DNA from: Polynucleobacter sp.
GTDB taxonomy: Bacteria > Pseudomonadota > Gammaproteobacteria > Burkholderiales > Burkholderiaceae
Direction: 5' to 3'
DNA length: 64,000 nucleotides
Assembly: GCF_030693775.1 (NCBI RefSeq)
Contig: NZ_JAUXZY010000001.1
Coordinates: 113,760-177,759, forward strand
The notes under the pieces were generated by a model. It was given only the letters and a program-made list of their open reading frames with translations. It had not been told where the DNA came from and made no database searches. Both the position numbers and the translations under genes were made by a program. Within the stretch, counting starts at the first letter, position 1; each line of letters opens with the position of its first letter. Shown one piece after another: positions 45,523-55,496 of the stretch.

Positions 45523-47414
45523 GAAAAGAATTCAGCGGCAAGGGCAATTTGCTCGGGCTTTAAAAAGGCAGGCGCATGACCCACCCCGGGAATCGTGATG
45601 CTGCGTGCATGGGGATTACGCTTGAGCATTTCTTCAACAGTAGCGCCGGACAATAAATCCGAATCACCGCCGCGCACAATCAAGATAGGTACCGTAATCG
45701 CATCGAAGTGATTCCACAATGCCATCTCCCCGGCTTTCGCTAAAACGGGATTAACCGCTGCAAATGGAATCACAATCTTGGGGTCGTAATGCAGCGACCA
45801 GAGGTCATTGACTTCTTGCAACAGCGGGCCATTTAAGCGTTCCCACTCTTCTGGTGTGTGGGAACCAAAGCTGGCGCAGATCCGATTTAAAACCGTTAAT
45901 GCCTCAGCCCGATTGGAGTAGGCAAAGGGTTGACCCACATAGGAACTTAAACGCTTGAGTGATTCAGGCTCAATCCGCGGACCCACGTCATTAATCAAAA
46001 TGCGACGTATCGGTGAATCCGGCATACCGGCATACACCATGCCAATCAAACCACCCATCGAGGTTCCGAACCAATCAATCGACGTGACATTTAAACGCGC
46101 TACTAAGGTGGTCATATCCGCAACGTACTGCGGAATGCCGTAGAGCATGGGGTTTTCTAAAAAATCTGAATCGCCTCGCCCAACTACATCCGGGCATACA
46201 ACGTAATAGTCTTTGCACATGGCCTCAGCCAAGGTTCTAAAGTCACTGCCCCGGCGCGTGAGGCCATGCACGCAGATCAATACCCGAGGATTGGAAGGAT
46301 CACCCCAGGTGTGATACGCCATGCGATGTAAGCCGCTGGCATTACTACTAGCGCACTCGACATAAAAACGTTCACCACGATGAATTAATTTTGGCGCTAC
46401 CGCTGATGCTGGTGCTGGTGCTGCATTATTGATGGCATTGTCGTCATCCTGCAGATCGGATACCAGCTCCGGTTGCAAGGTCACATGATCAATGCCATGC
46501 CGCTCCAGGAGCATCGCATTAATCCGTCGCATGAGCGCCGGCCATTGACGCAGTGAATCGACTTCAATATGCCCAATTAAGGCGGGCTGATTAGGCGACA
46601 TCTCCCACACGTGCAAATCATGGACGGCACGTACGCCCTTCACGGCATGGAGATCTTTGCCAACCGCAATGTAATCAATGCTCAGCGGCACCCCTTCCAT
46701 TAAAAAGTGATACGACTCTTTGAGAATGGCGAAAGTGGATTTCAGAATTAACAAGGCTACCAAGATCGAGAGCCACGCATCGATTTCCATCCAGCCTGAA
46801 AAATAAATCACGACGCCCGAGATCAGCGCGGCAATTGACCCCAATAGATCGCCCATGACGTGCACTAAGGCAGCGCGGGTATTGACGCTCTTTTTATCAC
46901 GCGACAATATCGCCGCAACAATCACGTTCATCACAAGGCCAATCGCAGCAACAATCGCCACCGTTAATCCATCGACAATGTGTGGTGTGTAAAAACGGGT
47001 GATCGCCTCACCCACAATCCAGGCCACCAGTAGCAACATGGCAATCGCATTTACAAACGCAGCTAAAGCCTCAGCCCGGCCAAAGCCAAAAGAATGGCGC
47101 GCTGATGGCGGACGTCGGGAAATGATTTGCGCAAAGAGTGCCAAGCCAAGTGCGGCGGCGTCGGTCACCATATGCGCCGCATCGGATAGCAAGGCAAGTG
47201 ATCCCGCTAGGTAGCCGGCAATCGCCTCAACTATGGCAAATGAAAAGGTAATCGCCAGCGCTAAGCCAAGCAGGGATGCATTGGATGTTTCGCGGCGGTG
47301 GGAATGCGCAGCATCGCCACGCTTATGAATATGGAGCAGGCTGTACTGATCAGCGTCGCTTGCTGATGCTGCTTGGGAAGGGGAAGAACGGGGATCAACC
47401 ATGGTTGATCCCAT
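45519..47414 (-). CDS. fused cation diffusion facilitator and alpha/beta hydrolase
   Basis: A single 631-residue frame with two complete domains. Residues 45-320 are a CDF (CzcD/ZitB-like) metal exporter: a His-rich start, about six membrane segments, and metal-site residues Asp78, His81, Asp85, His185 and Asp189, then a cytoplasmic domain. A linker rich in Ala and Pro (about 322-342) leads to an alpha/beta hydrolase (about 345-631) with the elbow GTSMGG (Ser452), Asp584 and His613 (GVGHAP). Both halves look intact. The joint function is unknown. The start is either 47414 or the second Met at 47402; neither has a clear ribosome site. Confidence 0.85.
   Translation of the reverse strand: MGSTMVDPRSSPSQAASASDADQYSLLHIHKRGDAAHSHRRETSNASLLGLALAITFSFAIVEAIAGYLAGSLALLSDAAHMVTDAAALGLALFAQIISRRPPSARHSFGFGRAEALAAFVNAIAMLLLVAWIVGEAITRFYTPHIVDGLTVAIVAAIGLVMNVIVAAILSRDKKSVNTRAALVHVMGDLLGSIAALISGVVIYFSGWMEIDAWLSILVALLILKSTFAILKESYHFLMEGVPLSIDYIAVGKDLHAVKGVRAVHDLHVWEMSPNQPALIGHIEVDSLRQWPALMRRINAMLLERHGIDHVTLQPELVSDLQDDDNAINNAAPAPASAVAPKLIHRGERFYVECASSNASGLHRMAYHTWGDPSNPRVLICVHGLTRRGSDFRTLAEAMCKDYYVVCPDVVGRGDSDFLENPMLYGIPQYVADMTTLVARLNVTSIDWFGTSMGGLIGMVYAGMPDSPIRRILINDVGPRIEPESLKRLSSYVGQPFAYSNRAEALTVLNRICASFGSHTPEEWERLNGPLLQEVNDLWSLHYDPKIVIPFAAVNPVLAKAGEMALWNHFDAITVPILIVRGGDSDLLSGATVEEMLKRNPHARSITIPGVGHAPAFLKPEQIALAAEFFS
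47391..47412. repeat. 22-bp perfect palindrome over the CDF-hydrolase start
   Basis: GGGATCAACCA is followed directly by its exact reverse complement, centred between 47401 and 47402. It spans the ATG of the second possible start (47402) and touches the first. It may be a protein-binding site or hairpin that controls initiation, or partly chance from the Met-Val-Asp-Pro codons. Confidence 0.7.
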
Positions 47415-47426
47415 TATTTCACTAAA

Positions 47427-48077
47427 TCAAAACCCTGTAACGTCTACCGGGGCGCCTGTTTTGGCAATGATCTCTTCTTTTGTCACACCAGGGGCTAGCT
47501 CCACTAGCTTTAAGCCCTTGGGAGTGATGTCGAGCACGCCTAAATCCGTAATGATGCGGTTAATTACACCCAATCCGGTCAGGGGCAATGTGCACTTAGG
47601 CAATATCTTGAGCTCTTCGGTGCCGTCTTTTTTCTTAGCAACGTGCTCCATCAAGACCACCACATGCTTCACGCCCGACACTAAATCCATCGCGCCGCCC
47701 ATGCCTTTGACCATCTTTCCTGGAATCATCCAGTTGGCTAAATCACCGTGCTCGCTGACTTGCATGGCGCCCAAAATAGCAATGTTGATTTTTCCGCCCC
47801 GAATCATCCCAAAAGAATCTGCCGAAGAAAAAATGGCAGAGCCAGGAATCAAGGTAATGGTTTGCTTGCCCGCATTGATTACATCGGCATCCACCTCCGC
47901 TTCAGTCGGAAATGGGCCAATCCCCAATAATCCGTTTTCAGATTGCAACCAGACTTCCATGTCTTTGGGAACGTGGTTAGCAACCAAGGTCGGCATACCA
48001 ATACCGAGGTTAACGTAAAAACCATCTTGTAATTCTTTAGCAGCGCGCGCTGCCATCTCATCTCTATTCCACGGCAT
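47427..48077 (-). CDS. scoB: 3-oxoacid CoA-transferase subunit B
   Basis: A 216-residue beta subunit of a class I CoA-transferase (SCOT/ScoB type). It transfers CoA between succinyl-CoA and acetoacetate or a related oxoacid. The family motif [12 protein letters not shown] (Glu about residue 52) carries the catalytic Glu that forms the CoA thioester. It continues with [19 protein letters not shown] and [11 protein letters not shown]. It is 11 bases after the alpha subunit gene. The preferred substrate (acetoacetate or 3-oxoadipate) cannot be told. Confidence 0.92.
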   Translation of the reverse strand: MPWNRDEMAARAAKELQDGFYVNLGIGMPTLVANHVPKDMEVWLQSENGLLGIGPFPTEAEVDADVINAGKQTITLIPGSAIFSSADSFGMIRGGKINIAILGAMQVSEHGDLANWMIPGKMVKGMGGAMDLVSGVKHVVVLMEHVAKKKDGTEELKILPKCTLPLTGLGVINRIITDLGVLDITPKGLKLVELAPGVTKEEIIAKTGAPVDVTGF

Positions 48078-48088
48078 CTTCTTTTCCT

Positions 48089-48790
48089 TTAAGCGGCTTG
48101 TGTCAATGTGCGTTGCTCAATCCGCTTTTCGGGATTGGCATTGAGCACCAGGCGAGTCACGTAAATACTGGGGGTATGAATTTGATCTGGATCGAGCTCG
48201 CCGTTTTCCACAATCTCTTCTACTTCCGCAATGGTTACCTTGCCAGCCATGGCGACGACTGGATTGAAGTTACGTGCGGTATAGCGATATACCAAATTAC
48301 CGGCACGATCGGCCTTCCACGCCTTAACTAATGAAACATCCGGAATCAATGCACGCTCTAAGATGTAATCTTCGCCGTCAAAAGAGCGCACATCCTTGCC
48401 TTCAGCAACCAATGTGCCAACGCCTGTCTTGGTAAAAAATCCCGGAATACCGCAGCCCCCTGCCCGCAGCTTCTCAGCGAGAGTGCCTTGGGGCGTAAAT
48501 TCCAGTTCTAGTTCGCCCGCCAAATACTGGCGCTCAAATTCTTTGTTCTCGCCCACGTAGGATGCGATCATTTTTTTAACCTGACGCGATTCCAGTAGCA
48601 GGCCAAGGCCAAAGCCATCAACACCGGCATTGTTTGAAATAGCCGACAGGTTTTGCGCCCCCAAGTCACGTACGGCAGCGATCAACGCCTCAGGGATGCC
48701 GCAAAGACCGAAGCCGCCTACGGCAATGGTCTGGCCATCTTTTAATACACCGCGCAAGGCTTCGATTGCCGATGGGTAGGTCTTATTCAT
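48089..48790 (-). CDS. scoA: 3-oxoacid CoA-transferase subunit A
   Basis: A 233-residue alpha subunit. The CoA-binding [15 protein letters not shown] (about 25-39) is followed by [37 protein letters not shown] and [19 protein letters not shown]. These are typical of SCOT alpha chains. The frame opens at 48817, but AGGAC lies upstream of the ATG at 48790 (MNKTYPSA), which matches family starts. It forms a heterodimer with scoB. Together the pair links ketone-body or short-oxoacid breakdown to succinyl-CoA. Confidence 0.92.
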   Translation of the reverse strand: MNKTYPSAIEALRGVLKDGQTIAVGGFGLCGIPEALIAAVRDLGAQNLSAISNNAGVDGFGLGLLLESRQVKKMIASYVGENKEFERQYLAGELELEFTPQGTLAEKLRAGGCGIPGFFTKTGVGTLVAEGKDVRSFDGEDYILERALIPDVSLVKAWKADRAGNLVYRYTARNFNPVVAMAGKVTIAEVEEIVENGELDPDQIHTPSIYVTRLVLNANPEKRIEQRTLTQAA

Positions 48791-48941
48791 GGGCTTTTGT
48801 CCTAAAAATGTATGCAAAAGTAGAAAAACACAATCATAACCCTAGAGCGCATCTGGGATGTGACTACCAATTTTGTCCCCGCAGGGCGGCAAATGCATGC
48901 ACGCTCCAAAAAGCGTCCCAGAATAGAACTAAACTAGCGCT

Positions 48942-50609
48942 ATGAGTGAATTTGACACAAGTAACAGCGCCGTCCGTGAGGCAATGGAGTATGACCTCGT
49001 TATTGTGGGCGGCGGCCCAGCCGGACTCTCGGCTGCAATCCACGCCAAACAGCTGGCATCTGCCCGTGATCGTGAGATCAGTGTCTGCGTTCTTGAAAAA
49101 GGCTCTGAAATCGGCGCCCATATTCTGTCGGGGGCTGTTATGGACCCCCGAGCGCTTACCGAATTGTTTCCCGACTGGCAAGAGCGCGGCGCACCCTTAA
49201 ATACCCCTGTCAGCACCGATCAATTTCTGTTTTTGACCGAGCAAAAAGCCTACCAATTCCCCAATTGGATTTTGCCAGCGTGCTTTAAAAATGAGGGCAA
49301 CTACATTATCAGTCTGGCTCACCTGACCCGCTGGTTAGGCACGCAAGCAGAAGCGCTTGGCGTTGATGTATTTCCGGGCTTTGCCGCAGCGGAAATTTTG
49401 TACACCGAACAGGGCGCAGTCCGGGGCGTTGCAACGGGCTCCATGGGCATTAGCAAATCAGGCACGCCCGGTGATCACTTTCAGCTTGGCATGGAGCTGC
49501 ATGCGAAGTACACCCTCTTTGCCGAGGGCGCCCGCGGCCATTTAGGCAAGCAACTGATGCAGCGCTTTGATTTAAATCGAGGCCGCGATCCACAGAGTTA
49601 TGGCCTTGGCATTAAAGAGCTCTGGGAAGTAAAGCCCGAAGAGCACCATCCTGGGCTAGTAGTACATACCGCAGGGTGGCCACTCGATGCGCAAACCTAC
49701 GGCGGATCATTCTTGTATCACTTTGGAACAAATTTAGTAGCCGTTGGCTTGGTAGTGGGTCTGTCCTACAAGAACCCTTACTTGAGTCCGTTTGAAGAGT
49801 TTCAGCGCTACAAATTGCACCCTGCTATTCGTCCCACCTTTGAAGGTGGCAAGCGCCTCGAGTACGGCGCTAGAGCCATCGCTGCGGGCGGCTTAAATAG
49901 CTTGCCGCAAACGGTGTTTCCAGGTGGCGCGCTGATTGGTTGCGATGCGGGCTACCTCAATGCATCTCGCATTAAAGGCAGCCATGCCGCGATTAAAACG
50001 GGGATGTTGGCGGCCGATGCCGCAGTAAACGCCATTGCGGAAAATCGTGCCAACGACATCTTATCGGCCTACCCGAGTGCGTTTGAAAACAGTTGGTTGC
50101 ATACCGAACTCAATCAAGCCAGAAACTTCAAGCCATGGATGGCCAAAGGGCTTTATCTGGGTACGGCTATGGTCGGCCTTGAGCAAAAGCTCTTGGGCGG
50201 CAATCCACCATGGACCATTCATAATCGCCGCGCCGATCACGAATGCCTTGAGCCGGCGGCGCAGCACCGTCCGATTGATTACCCCAAGCCAGACGGCAAG
50301 ATTACCTTTGATCGCCTCTCTTCGGTTTTTATCTCCAACACCAATCATGCGGAAGATCAGCCAGCGCACCTTACACTCAAAGACGCATCGGTGCCAGTAC
50401 AGGTCAACTTAAAAACCTACGCCGGCCCGGAGCAACGCTATTGCCCCGCTGGCGTCTACGAGTACGTTGAAAAAAATGGTGAATCGCAATTGCAAATCAA
50501 TGCGCAAAACTGCGTGCACTGTAAGAGTTGTGACATCAAAGATCCCACGCAAAACATTATTTGGATTACGCCCGAAGGCGGCGGCGGTCCCAACTATTCA
50601 TCCATGTAG
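48942..50609 (+). CDS. electron transfer flavoprotein-ubiquinone oxidoreductase
   Basis: A 555-residue membrane-associated flavo-iron-sulfur protein (ETF-QO, EtfD type). It passes electrons from ETF to ubiquinone and so connects acyl-CoA dehydrogenases to the respiratory chain. The FAD site is DLVIVGGGPAGLSAAIHA (about residues 18-35). The C-terminal [4Fe-4S] cluster uses the cysteines of RYCPAGVYEYV and INAQNCVHCKSCDIKDP. Length matches the family. It is divergent from scoA and likely serves fatty-acid or amino-acid oxidation; the ETF genes are not in this window. Confidence 0.95.
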   Translation: MSEFDTSNSAVREAMEYDLVIVGGGPAGLSAAIHAKQLASARDREISVCVLEKGSEIGAHILSGAVMDPRALTELFPDWQERGAPLNTPVSTDQFLFLTEQKAYQFPNWILPACFKNEGNYIISLAHLTRWLGTQAEALGVDVFPGFAAAEILYTEQGAVRGVATGSMGISKSGTPGDHFQLGMELHAKYTLFAEGARGHLGKQLMQRFDLNRGRDPQSYGLGIKELWEVKPEEHHPGLVVHTAGWPLDAQTYGGSFLYHFGTNLVAVGLVVGLSYKNPYLSPFEEFQRYKLHPAIRPTFEGGKRLEYGARAIAAGGLNSLPQTVFPGGALIGCDAGYLNASRIKGSHAAIKTGMLAADAAVNAIAENRANDILSAYPSAFENSWLHTELNQARNFKPWMAKGLYLGTAMVGLEQKLLGGNPPWTIHNRRADHECLEPAAQHRPIDYPKPDGKITFDRLSSVFISNTNHAEDQPAHLTLKDASVPVQVNLKTYAGPEQRYCPAGVYEYVEKNGESQLQINAQNCVHCKSCDIKDPTQNIIWITPEGGGGPNYSSM

Positions 50610-50625
50610 TTTTAATGTAGTGGCG

Positions 50626-50644
50626 AGGTCCCTGCATGGGACCT
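50626..50644. terminator. weak hairpin between ETF-QO and MFS genes
   Basis: AGGTCCC and GGGACCT form a 7-bp stem with a TGCAT loop between two convergent genes. Only TTCTTC follows on the plus strand, so termination strength is uncertain. Confidence 0.45.
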
Positions 50645-50652
50645 TCTTCATG

Positions 50653-51801
50653 CTAAATAGTGCGCGGACGTACTTTCTGAATCGCCAGGCCCGCGAGACC
50701 GCAAGCCAAAGCGGACATCACAAAAACATCCCGTGGCTGCAGTGCCTCCCAAACCCAGCCGGCAGCAAGGCCACCCAGCGTACCGCCTAAGCCATACGAC
50801 ACCGTGGTGAATAGCGCTTGACCGCGGGCTTGCAAGGGGCCTGAGAACCAGCGCTGAATCAGTTTGACGCTGGCACTGTGGTGCGCAGCGAAGGTACCGG
50901 CATGCAATACCTGCGCCAAGATTAATACGGCAGTCGTCGGATACAAGGCGATCAACATGAAGCGCACCACCCCCATACCGAAAGTGGCTTGCAACACCAC
51001 TTCGGGATCAAGGCGGCTGAGCACTTTGCTCTGAAAATAAAAGAAAACCACTTCCGCAAAAACACCGAGCGCCCAAAAAAGGCCGATCTCCCATTTGTCG
51101 TATCCAAGACTCACCAAGTACAAGGAGAAAAAAACGTACAAGGCGGCGTGCGCAAAGATCATAAAAAACCCGGAGACCAAAAACCACCGAACATCGGGAT
51201 TAACCAAAACACTGCGCAACTCGCCGCGCACCATGGGGCGTCGATCGAGCTTTGGTTCACGCATGCACCAGGTATCGATTGCCAGCAAAAAGAGTACTGC
51301 TGCGCCAATCCAGGGAAACCAGGCAATACCAAAGCGATCAAAAAATTCACCGGCGAGCAGCACCATGCAGATAAACCCAATTGAACCCCATAAACGCAAT
51401 CGCCCGTAGCGTTTATCAAAGGAGTCATCTTTAAATAAAGCATGCACTGTAGCTGCCTCCCCTAGCGGAGTCAGGCTACTTAAGATGGTATGCAAAATAA
51501 ACATCCATACAAAAAAGGCAATGTAGCTTTCGAGGAAGAAGATACATAAGAACACGAGGCTAGCAAGGGCTGCGCAGAAACGAATAATGCCAATGCGATT
51601 CGAGAGATAGTCGGATAACCAGCCCCACGAAAATGGCCCTAAGATGCGAGTTACCTGCAGCATCGACATCAGCACCGCAATCTCAATTGCGCTAAATCCC
51701 TTATCTACAAAATACAGACTCGCAAAAGGCGAAATCAGGCCGACGTAAGCAAAGTACAAAAAGAAAAAGGACCCGAAGGCCCAGCGTACCGATAGCGTCA
51801 T
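50653..51801 (-). CDS. MFS transporter (HcaT/LacY-like)
   Basis: A 382-residue major-facilitator protein with about twelve membrane segments. The start WAFGSFFFLYFAYVGLISPFASLYF and the motif SWGWLSDY-like loop 2-3 with LRLWGSIGFICMV in segment 5 match the PPP (phenylpropionate, HcaT) branch. It should be a proton-coupled importer for a small organic acid or similar solute; which one is unknown. It starts 13 bases after aroC and is probably co-transcribed with it. Confidence 0.85.
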   Translation of the reverse strand: MTLSVRWAFGSFFFLYFAYVGLISPFASLYFVDKGFSAIEIAVLMSMLQVTRILGPFSWGWLSDYLSNRIGIIRFCAALASLVFLCIFFLESYIAFFVWMFILHTILSSLTPLGEAATVHALFKDDSFDKRYGRLRLWGSIGFICMVLLAGEFFDRFGIAWFPWIGAAVLFLLAIDTWCMREPKLDRRPMVRGELRSVLVNPDVRWFLVSGFFMIFAHAALYVFFSLYLVSLGYDKWEIGLFWALGVFAEVVFFYFQSKVLSRLDPEVVLQATFGMGVVRFMLIALYPTTAVLILAQVLHAGTFAAHHSASVKLIQRWFSGPLQARGQALFTTVSYGLGGTLGGLAAGWVWEALQPRDVFVMSALACGLAGLAIQKVRPRTI

Positions 51802-51814
51802 TCGTGCTTGTGCT

Positions 51815-52930
51815 TTAGGAAGATTGTGCGCCAGGACGAGCGCCTGGAATAGCTGGCATCGCTACCTGAACATCAGCGCACTGTGCACGGTGACGCAAAG
51901 CATGGTCCATTAATACTAAGGCCAACATCGCCTCGGCAATCGGGGTTGCCCGAATACCCACACAAGGATCATGCCGCCCTTTGGTTTGTACTGTCATTGG
52001 CTTGCCATCCAGATCAACCGATTCCTTTGGGCTCATGATGCTCGAGGTTGGCTTGATCGCAATCGCAACACGCAAGTCTTGGCCAGTGCTAATGCCGCCC
52101 AATGTACCGCCCGAGTGATTACTTGCAAAGCCATCGGGATGCAACTCATCGCCATGCTCACTACCGCGCTGCGATACCGCAGCAAAGCCAGCGCCAATCT
52201 CAACGCCCTTCACGGCATTGATGCCCATCATCGCATGGGCAATATCGGCATCGAGCTTATCAAATAAGGGTTCGCCTAAGCCCATGGGTACATGGGTTGC
52301 TCGCACTTCAATCTTAGCGCCGCAGGAATCCCCTGCCTTGCGCAAGGCATCCATATAGTCTTCGAGCTGAGGCAGCATCGAGTTATTGGCCACAAAGAAA
52401 GGATTGCGCTCGATGTGCTCGGCATTCTCAAAAGGCACGGCAAGTTCGCCCAATTGGCTCATGTAACCGTAAATGCGAGTGCCATACTGTTCGTTTAGCC
52501 ATTTTTTTGCAATCGCTGCCGCGGCTACGACAGGCGCCGTCAATCGCGCTGAAGATCGGCCGCCCCCACGCGGATCGCGCAAGCCATACTTATGGTGATA
52601 GGCATAGTCGGCATGACCAGGCCTAAAGGTTTGCAAAATGTTGCCGTAATCTTGGCTGCGCTGATCCGTATTGCGAATCAACAGAGCGATCGGCGTTCCA
52701 GTGGTTTTGCCTTCAAATACGCCCGACAGTATTTCGACTCGGTCCTCTTCTTTGCGCTGGGTGACATGGCGTGAGGTACCTGGCTTGCGACGATCTAAAT
52801 CGTGCTGTAAATCTGCCTCACTCAGAAGCATTCCGGGTGGGCAGCCGTCCACCACCGCACCAATAGCGGGGCCATGGGATTCACCAAACGTGGTGACGCT
52901 AAAGAGAAGGCCTAAGGTATTTCCAGACAT
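51815..52930 (-). CDS. aroC: chorismate synthase
   Basis: A 371-residue AroC. It converts EPSP to chorismate, using reduced FMN as cofactor, in the last step of the common aromatic pathway. The three signatures are visible: [18 protein letters not shown] (about 16-33), [29 protein letters not shown] (about 116-144) and [30 protein letters not shown] near the end. Length is standard. It precedes the MFS gene by 13 bases and lies 32 bases after the CBS-protein stop on the same strand. Confidence 0.97.
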   Translation of the reverse strand: MSGNTLGLLFSVTTFGESHGPAIGAVVDGCPPGMLLSEADLQHDLDRRKPGTSRHVTQRKEEDRVEILSGVFEGKTTGTPIALLIRNTDQRSQDYGNILQTFRPGHADYAYHHKYGLRDPRGGGRSSARLTAPVVAAAAIAKKWLNEQYGTRIYGYMSQLGELAVPFENAEHIERNPFFVANNSMLPQLEDYMDALRKAGDSCGAKIEVRATHVPMGLGEPLFDKLDADIAHAMMGINAVKGVEIGAGFAAVSQRGSEHGDELHPDGFASNHSGGTLGGISTGQDLRVAIAIKPTSSIMSPKESVDLDGKPMTVQTKGRHDPCVGIRATPIAEAMLALVLMDHALRHRAQCADVQVAMPAIPGARPGAQSS

Positions 52931-52962
52931 ACCGCCATTATGGCATTGCTGGCATTGGGGGC

Positions 52963-53421
52963 TTAGTTTGCGGTTTTTTCCGTTTCATCGCTCGGCCAAT
53001 CCCGAATATAGGCCTTGAGCATCGAGTTTTCGAAGTCTTGGGCCTCGACGACGGCCTTCGCTACGTCGTAAAAGGAAATGACCCCCATCAAGACCTGCTG
53101 ATCAACTACCGGCAAATAACGTGCATGCTGTGTGAGCATAATGCGGCGGACCTCATCGAGTTCCGTGTCCATCGAGCAGGTTAAGGGCTCTGCACTCATC
53201 ACCGAGCGGACGGTCAGTCCATCCACAGTGCCGCGATGCAATGCCAAGGTTTTAATCACTTCGCGGAAGGTCAGGATCCCAACGAGCTTCTCGTAGTCCA
53301 TCACGACCAATGAACCAATATCGTGTTCACTCATCACCAAAATGGCAGTTTGCAAGGGCGTATCCGGGGCGACGGTATAGAGCACACTGCCCTTCACCTG
53401 CAAAATATCACTGACTTTCAT
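52963..53421 (-). CDS. CBS-domain pair protein
   Basis: A 152-residue protein made of two CBS domains (about 1-60 and 75-140). Typical pieces are [38 protein letters not shown] and [28 protein letters not shown] pairs bind adenine nucleotides and sense energy state; no catalytic domain is attached. The frame runs to 53613, but an AAGGAG site five bases before the ATG at 53421 fixes the start. It lies 90 bases after the YihY-like gene. Confidence 0.9.
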   Translation of the reverse strand: MKVSDILQVKGSVLYTVAPDTPLQTAILVMSEHDIGSLVVMDYEKLVGILTFREVIKTLALHRGTVDGLTVRSVMSAEPLTCSMDTELDEVRRIMLTQHARYLPVVDQQVLMGVISFYDVAKAVVEAQDFENSMLKAYIRDWPSDETEKTAN

Positions 53422-53510
53422 GATTGCTCCTTGATCGATTACTACCCACTGAATCCGCCAAACTGATTCCAATATAGCCCTAAGCTTAGCTGCTTGCAAG
53501 GCGGAACACC

Positions 53511-54362
53511 CTACATCGATTGCTCCGTCTGCAGTAATCCAGACCGAATCAGGGGCATATTGGCTACGAGCAAAGCCCCGGCCAAGGTCACCCACCACGT
53601 TACGTAAATCCAAATGAGTGCCAAGGGCACGATGGCAAAGGTGCCATAGACGGTTTTATAAAACGGGACTTTAGTTACAAAAAAGCCAAAGCCGTACTTC
53701 ATCAACTCAAAGACGATGGCGGCCAACAAAGCGCCAAAGAGTGCATCGCGCCATGCAACAAAAGTAAATGGCAGCACTTTGTACACCAAGGTAAATAAAC
53801 TGATGGTGAGCAAGAGCGGAATAATGAGGGCAAATACCTCAAATCGCATCGAGACTGCTTCGGTAAGGCCCTGGGTTTCGCTGAGCAGCCATCCGCTGAG
53901 GTAGATCCCAACACCCAATACCAGCGGGCCTAGCACCGTAGCTGAAAAGTAGATTGCCGTCCGTTTGAAAAATGGCCTCTTGTCTTTAATCTGCCAGATG
54001 TGATTAAAGGCTTTCTCAATCACCGCCATCGTGAGCACGGTCGTCACAAATAAGCCCGCCAAACCGAATAAAGTTAAGCCCTTGGCTTTTTCGGAAAACT
54101 GATCGATGTAACTCAATATGGGCTGATTGATGCCACCAGGCAAATAGGTATTCAATATCCACTCTTGCAGGGCGTATTTCATCTCAATGACCTGCGGCAC
54201 ATAACCAATCAGGATCGATCCGACGGTAAACATCGGCACCAGGGCTAGGGTCGTCGTAAAGGCCAAACTGCCCGCCACTTGATTTAGCAGCAGGTGGCGA
54301 TTGCGCTGACCTAACTCGCGGGCCAAAGCAAGCCATAATTGGGGATTACGAATGAGCTGCAT
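53511..54362 (-). CDS. YihY/BrkB-family membrane protein
   Basis: A 283-residue protein with about six membrane segments, of the YihY/virulence factor BrkB family. Recognisable parts are the N-terminal HLLLNQVAGSLAFTTTLALVPMFTV, the central GPLVLGVGIYLSGWLL, and the end LPLALIWIYVTWWVTLAGALLVANMP. The function is unknown; despite an old annotation it is not a tRNA-processing nuclease. It is divergent from wrbA. It precedes the CBS-domain gene by 90 bases. Confidence 0.88.
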   Translation of the reverse strand: MQLIRNPQLWLALARELGQRNRHLLLNQVAGSLAFTTTLALVPMFTVGSILIGYVPQVIEMKYALQEWILNTYLPGGINQPILSYIDQFSEKAKGLTLFGLAGLFVTTVLTMAVIEKAFNHIWQIKDKRPFFKRTAIYFSATVLGPLVLGVGIYLSGWLLSETQGLTEAVSMRFEVFALIIPLLLTISLFTLVYKVLPFTFVAWRDALFGALLAAIVFELMKYGFGFFVTKVPFYKTVYGTFAIVPLALIWIYVTWWVTLAGALLVANMPLIRSGLLQTEQSM

Positions 54363-54414
54363 CGCCGTATCATAAGAGATTGCAAGGGCATATGGCCATC
54401 ATTGAACAAAATGA

Positions 54415-55041
<627 letters not shown>

Positions 55042-55044
55042 TCA

Positions 55045-55485
55045 ATGCCAAATAGCGACCCTTCCTTGCTGCAGTCGATTGAAGCAAAAGATAAATACGT
55101 CTTAATAGCAACGGCTGCATTTGCTGCACTCTTCCTGCTTTGCGTAGTATGGGAATGGTTTATTGCGCCACTCAGGCCCGGTGGCTCATGGATGGCACTC
55201 AAAGGCCTGCCTTTGCTCTTTGCTATACCGGGCATCTGGAAAGCCAAGAACTACACCATGCAATGGGCCTCGATGCTGATCTTGATTTACATGACCGAAG
55301 GCTTAGTGCGCTTATTTGAAACCGGTGCGAATTTTTGGATGGCGGTTTTAGAGACCCTGCTTAGTCTGATTGGATTTATTGCCGTACTGATGTATTTAAA
55401 GCCACTCAAGCAAGAATACAAACGGCAGAAAAAAGAAAAAGAATTGCAATCCAAGCAGCAGTCCGACCAGCAACCCACACCGTAG
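55045..55485 (+). CDS. DUF2069 membrane protein
   Basis: A 146-residue inner-membrane protein of the DUF2069 family. It has about four hydrophobic segments (at about 20-37, 47-62, 70-87 and 95-117), with the internal AIPGIWKAKNYTMQWASMLILIYMTEGLVRL characteristic of the family. The last 25 residues are a Lys/Gln-rich charged tail. The function is unknown. It starts 3 bases after wrbA, a common arrangement in betaproteobacteria, and ends 11 bases before the FAD-oxidase gene. Confidence 0.85.
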   Translation: MPNSDPSLLQSIEAKDKYVLIATAAFAALFLLCVVWEWFIAPLRPGGSWMALKGLPLLFAIPGIWKAKNYTMQWASMLILIYMTEGLVRLFETGANFWMAVLETLLSLIGFIAVLMYLKPLKQEYKRQKKEKELQSKQQSDQQPTP

Positions 55486-55496
55486 TCAATCAAGCC

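Noticed and set aside
47401..48018. Long open frame on the plus strand, 205 codons, opposite scoB
   Set aside because: It is the antisense of a well-conserved CoA-transferase gene, has no family features, and its start comes from the palindrome at 47391-47412.
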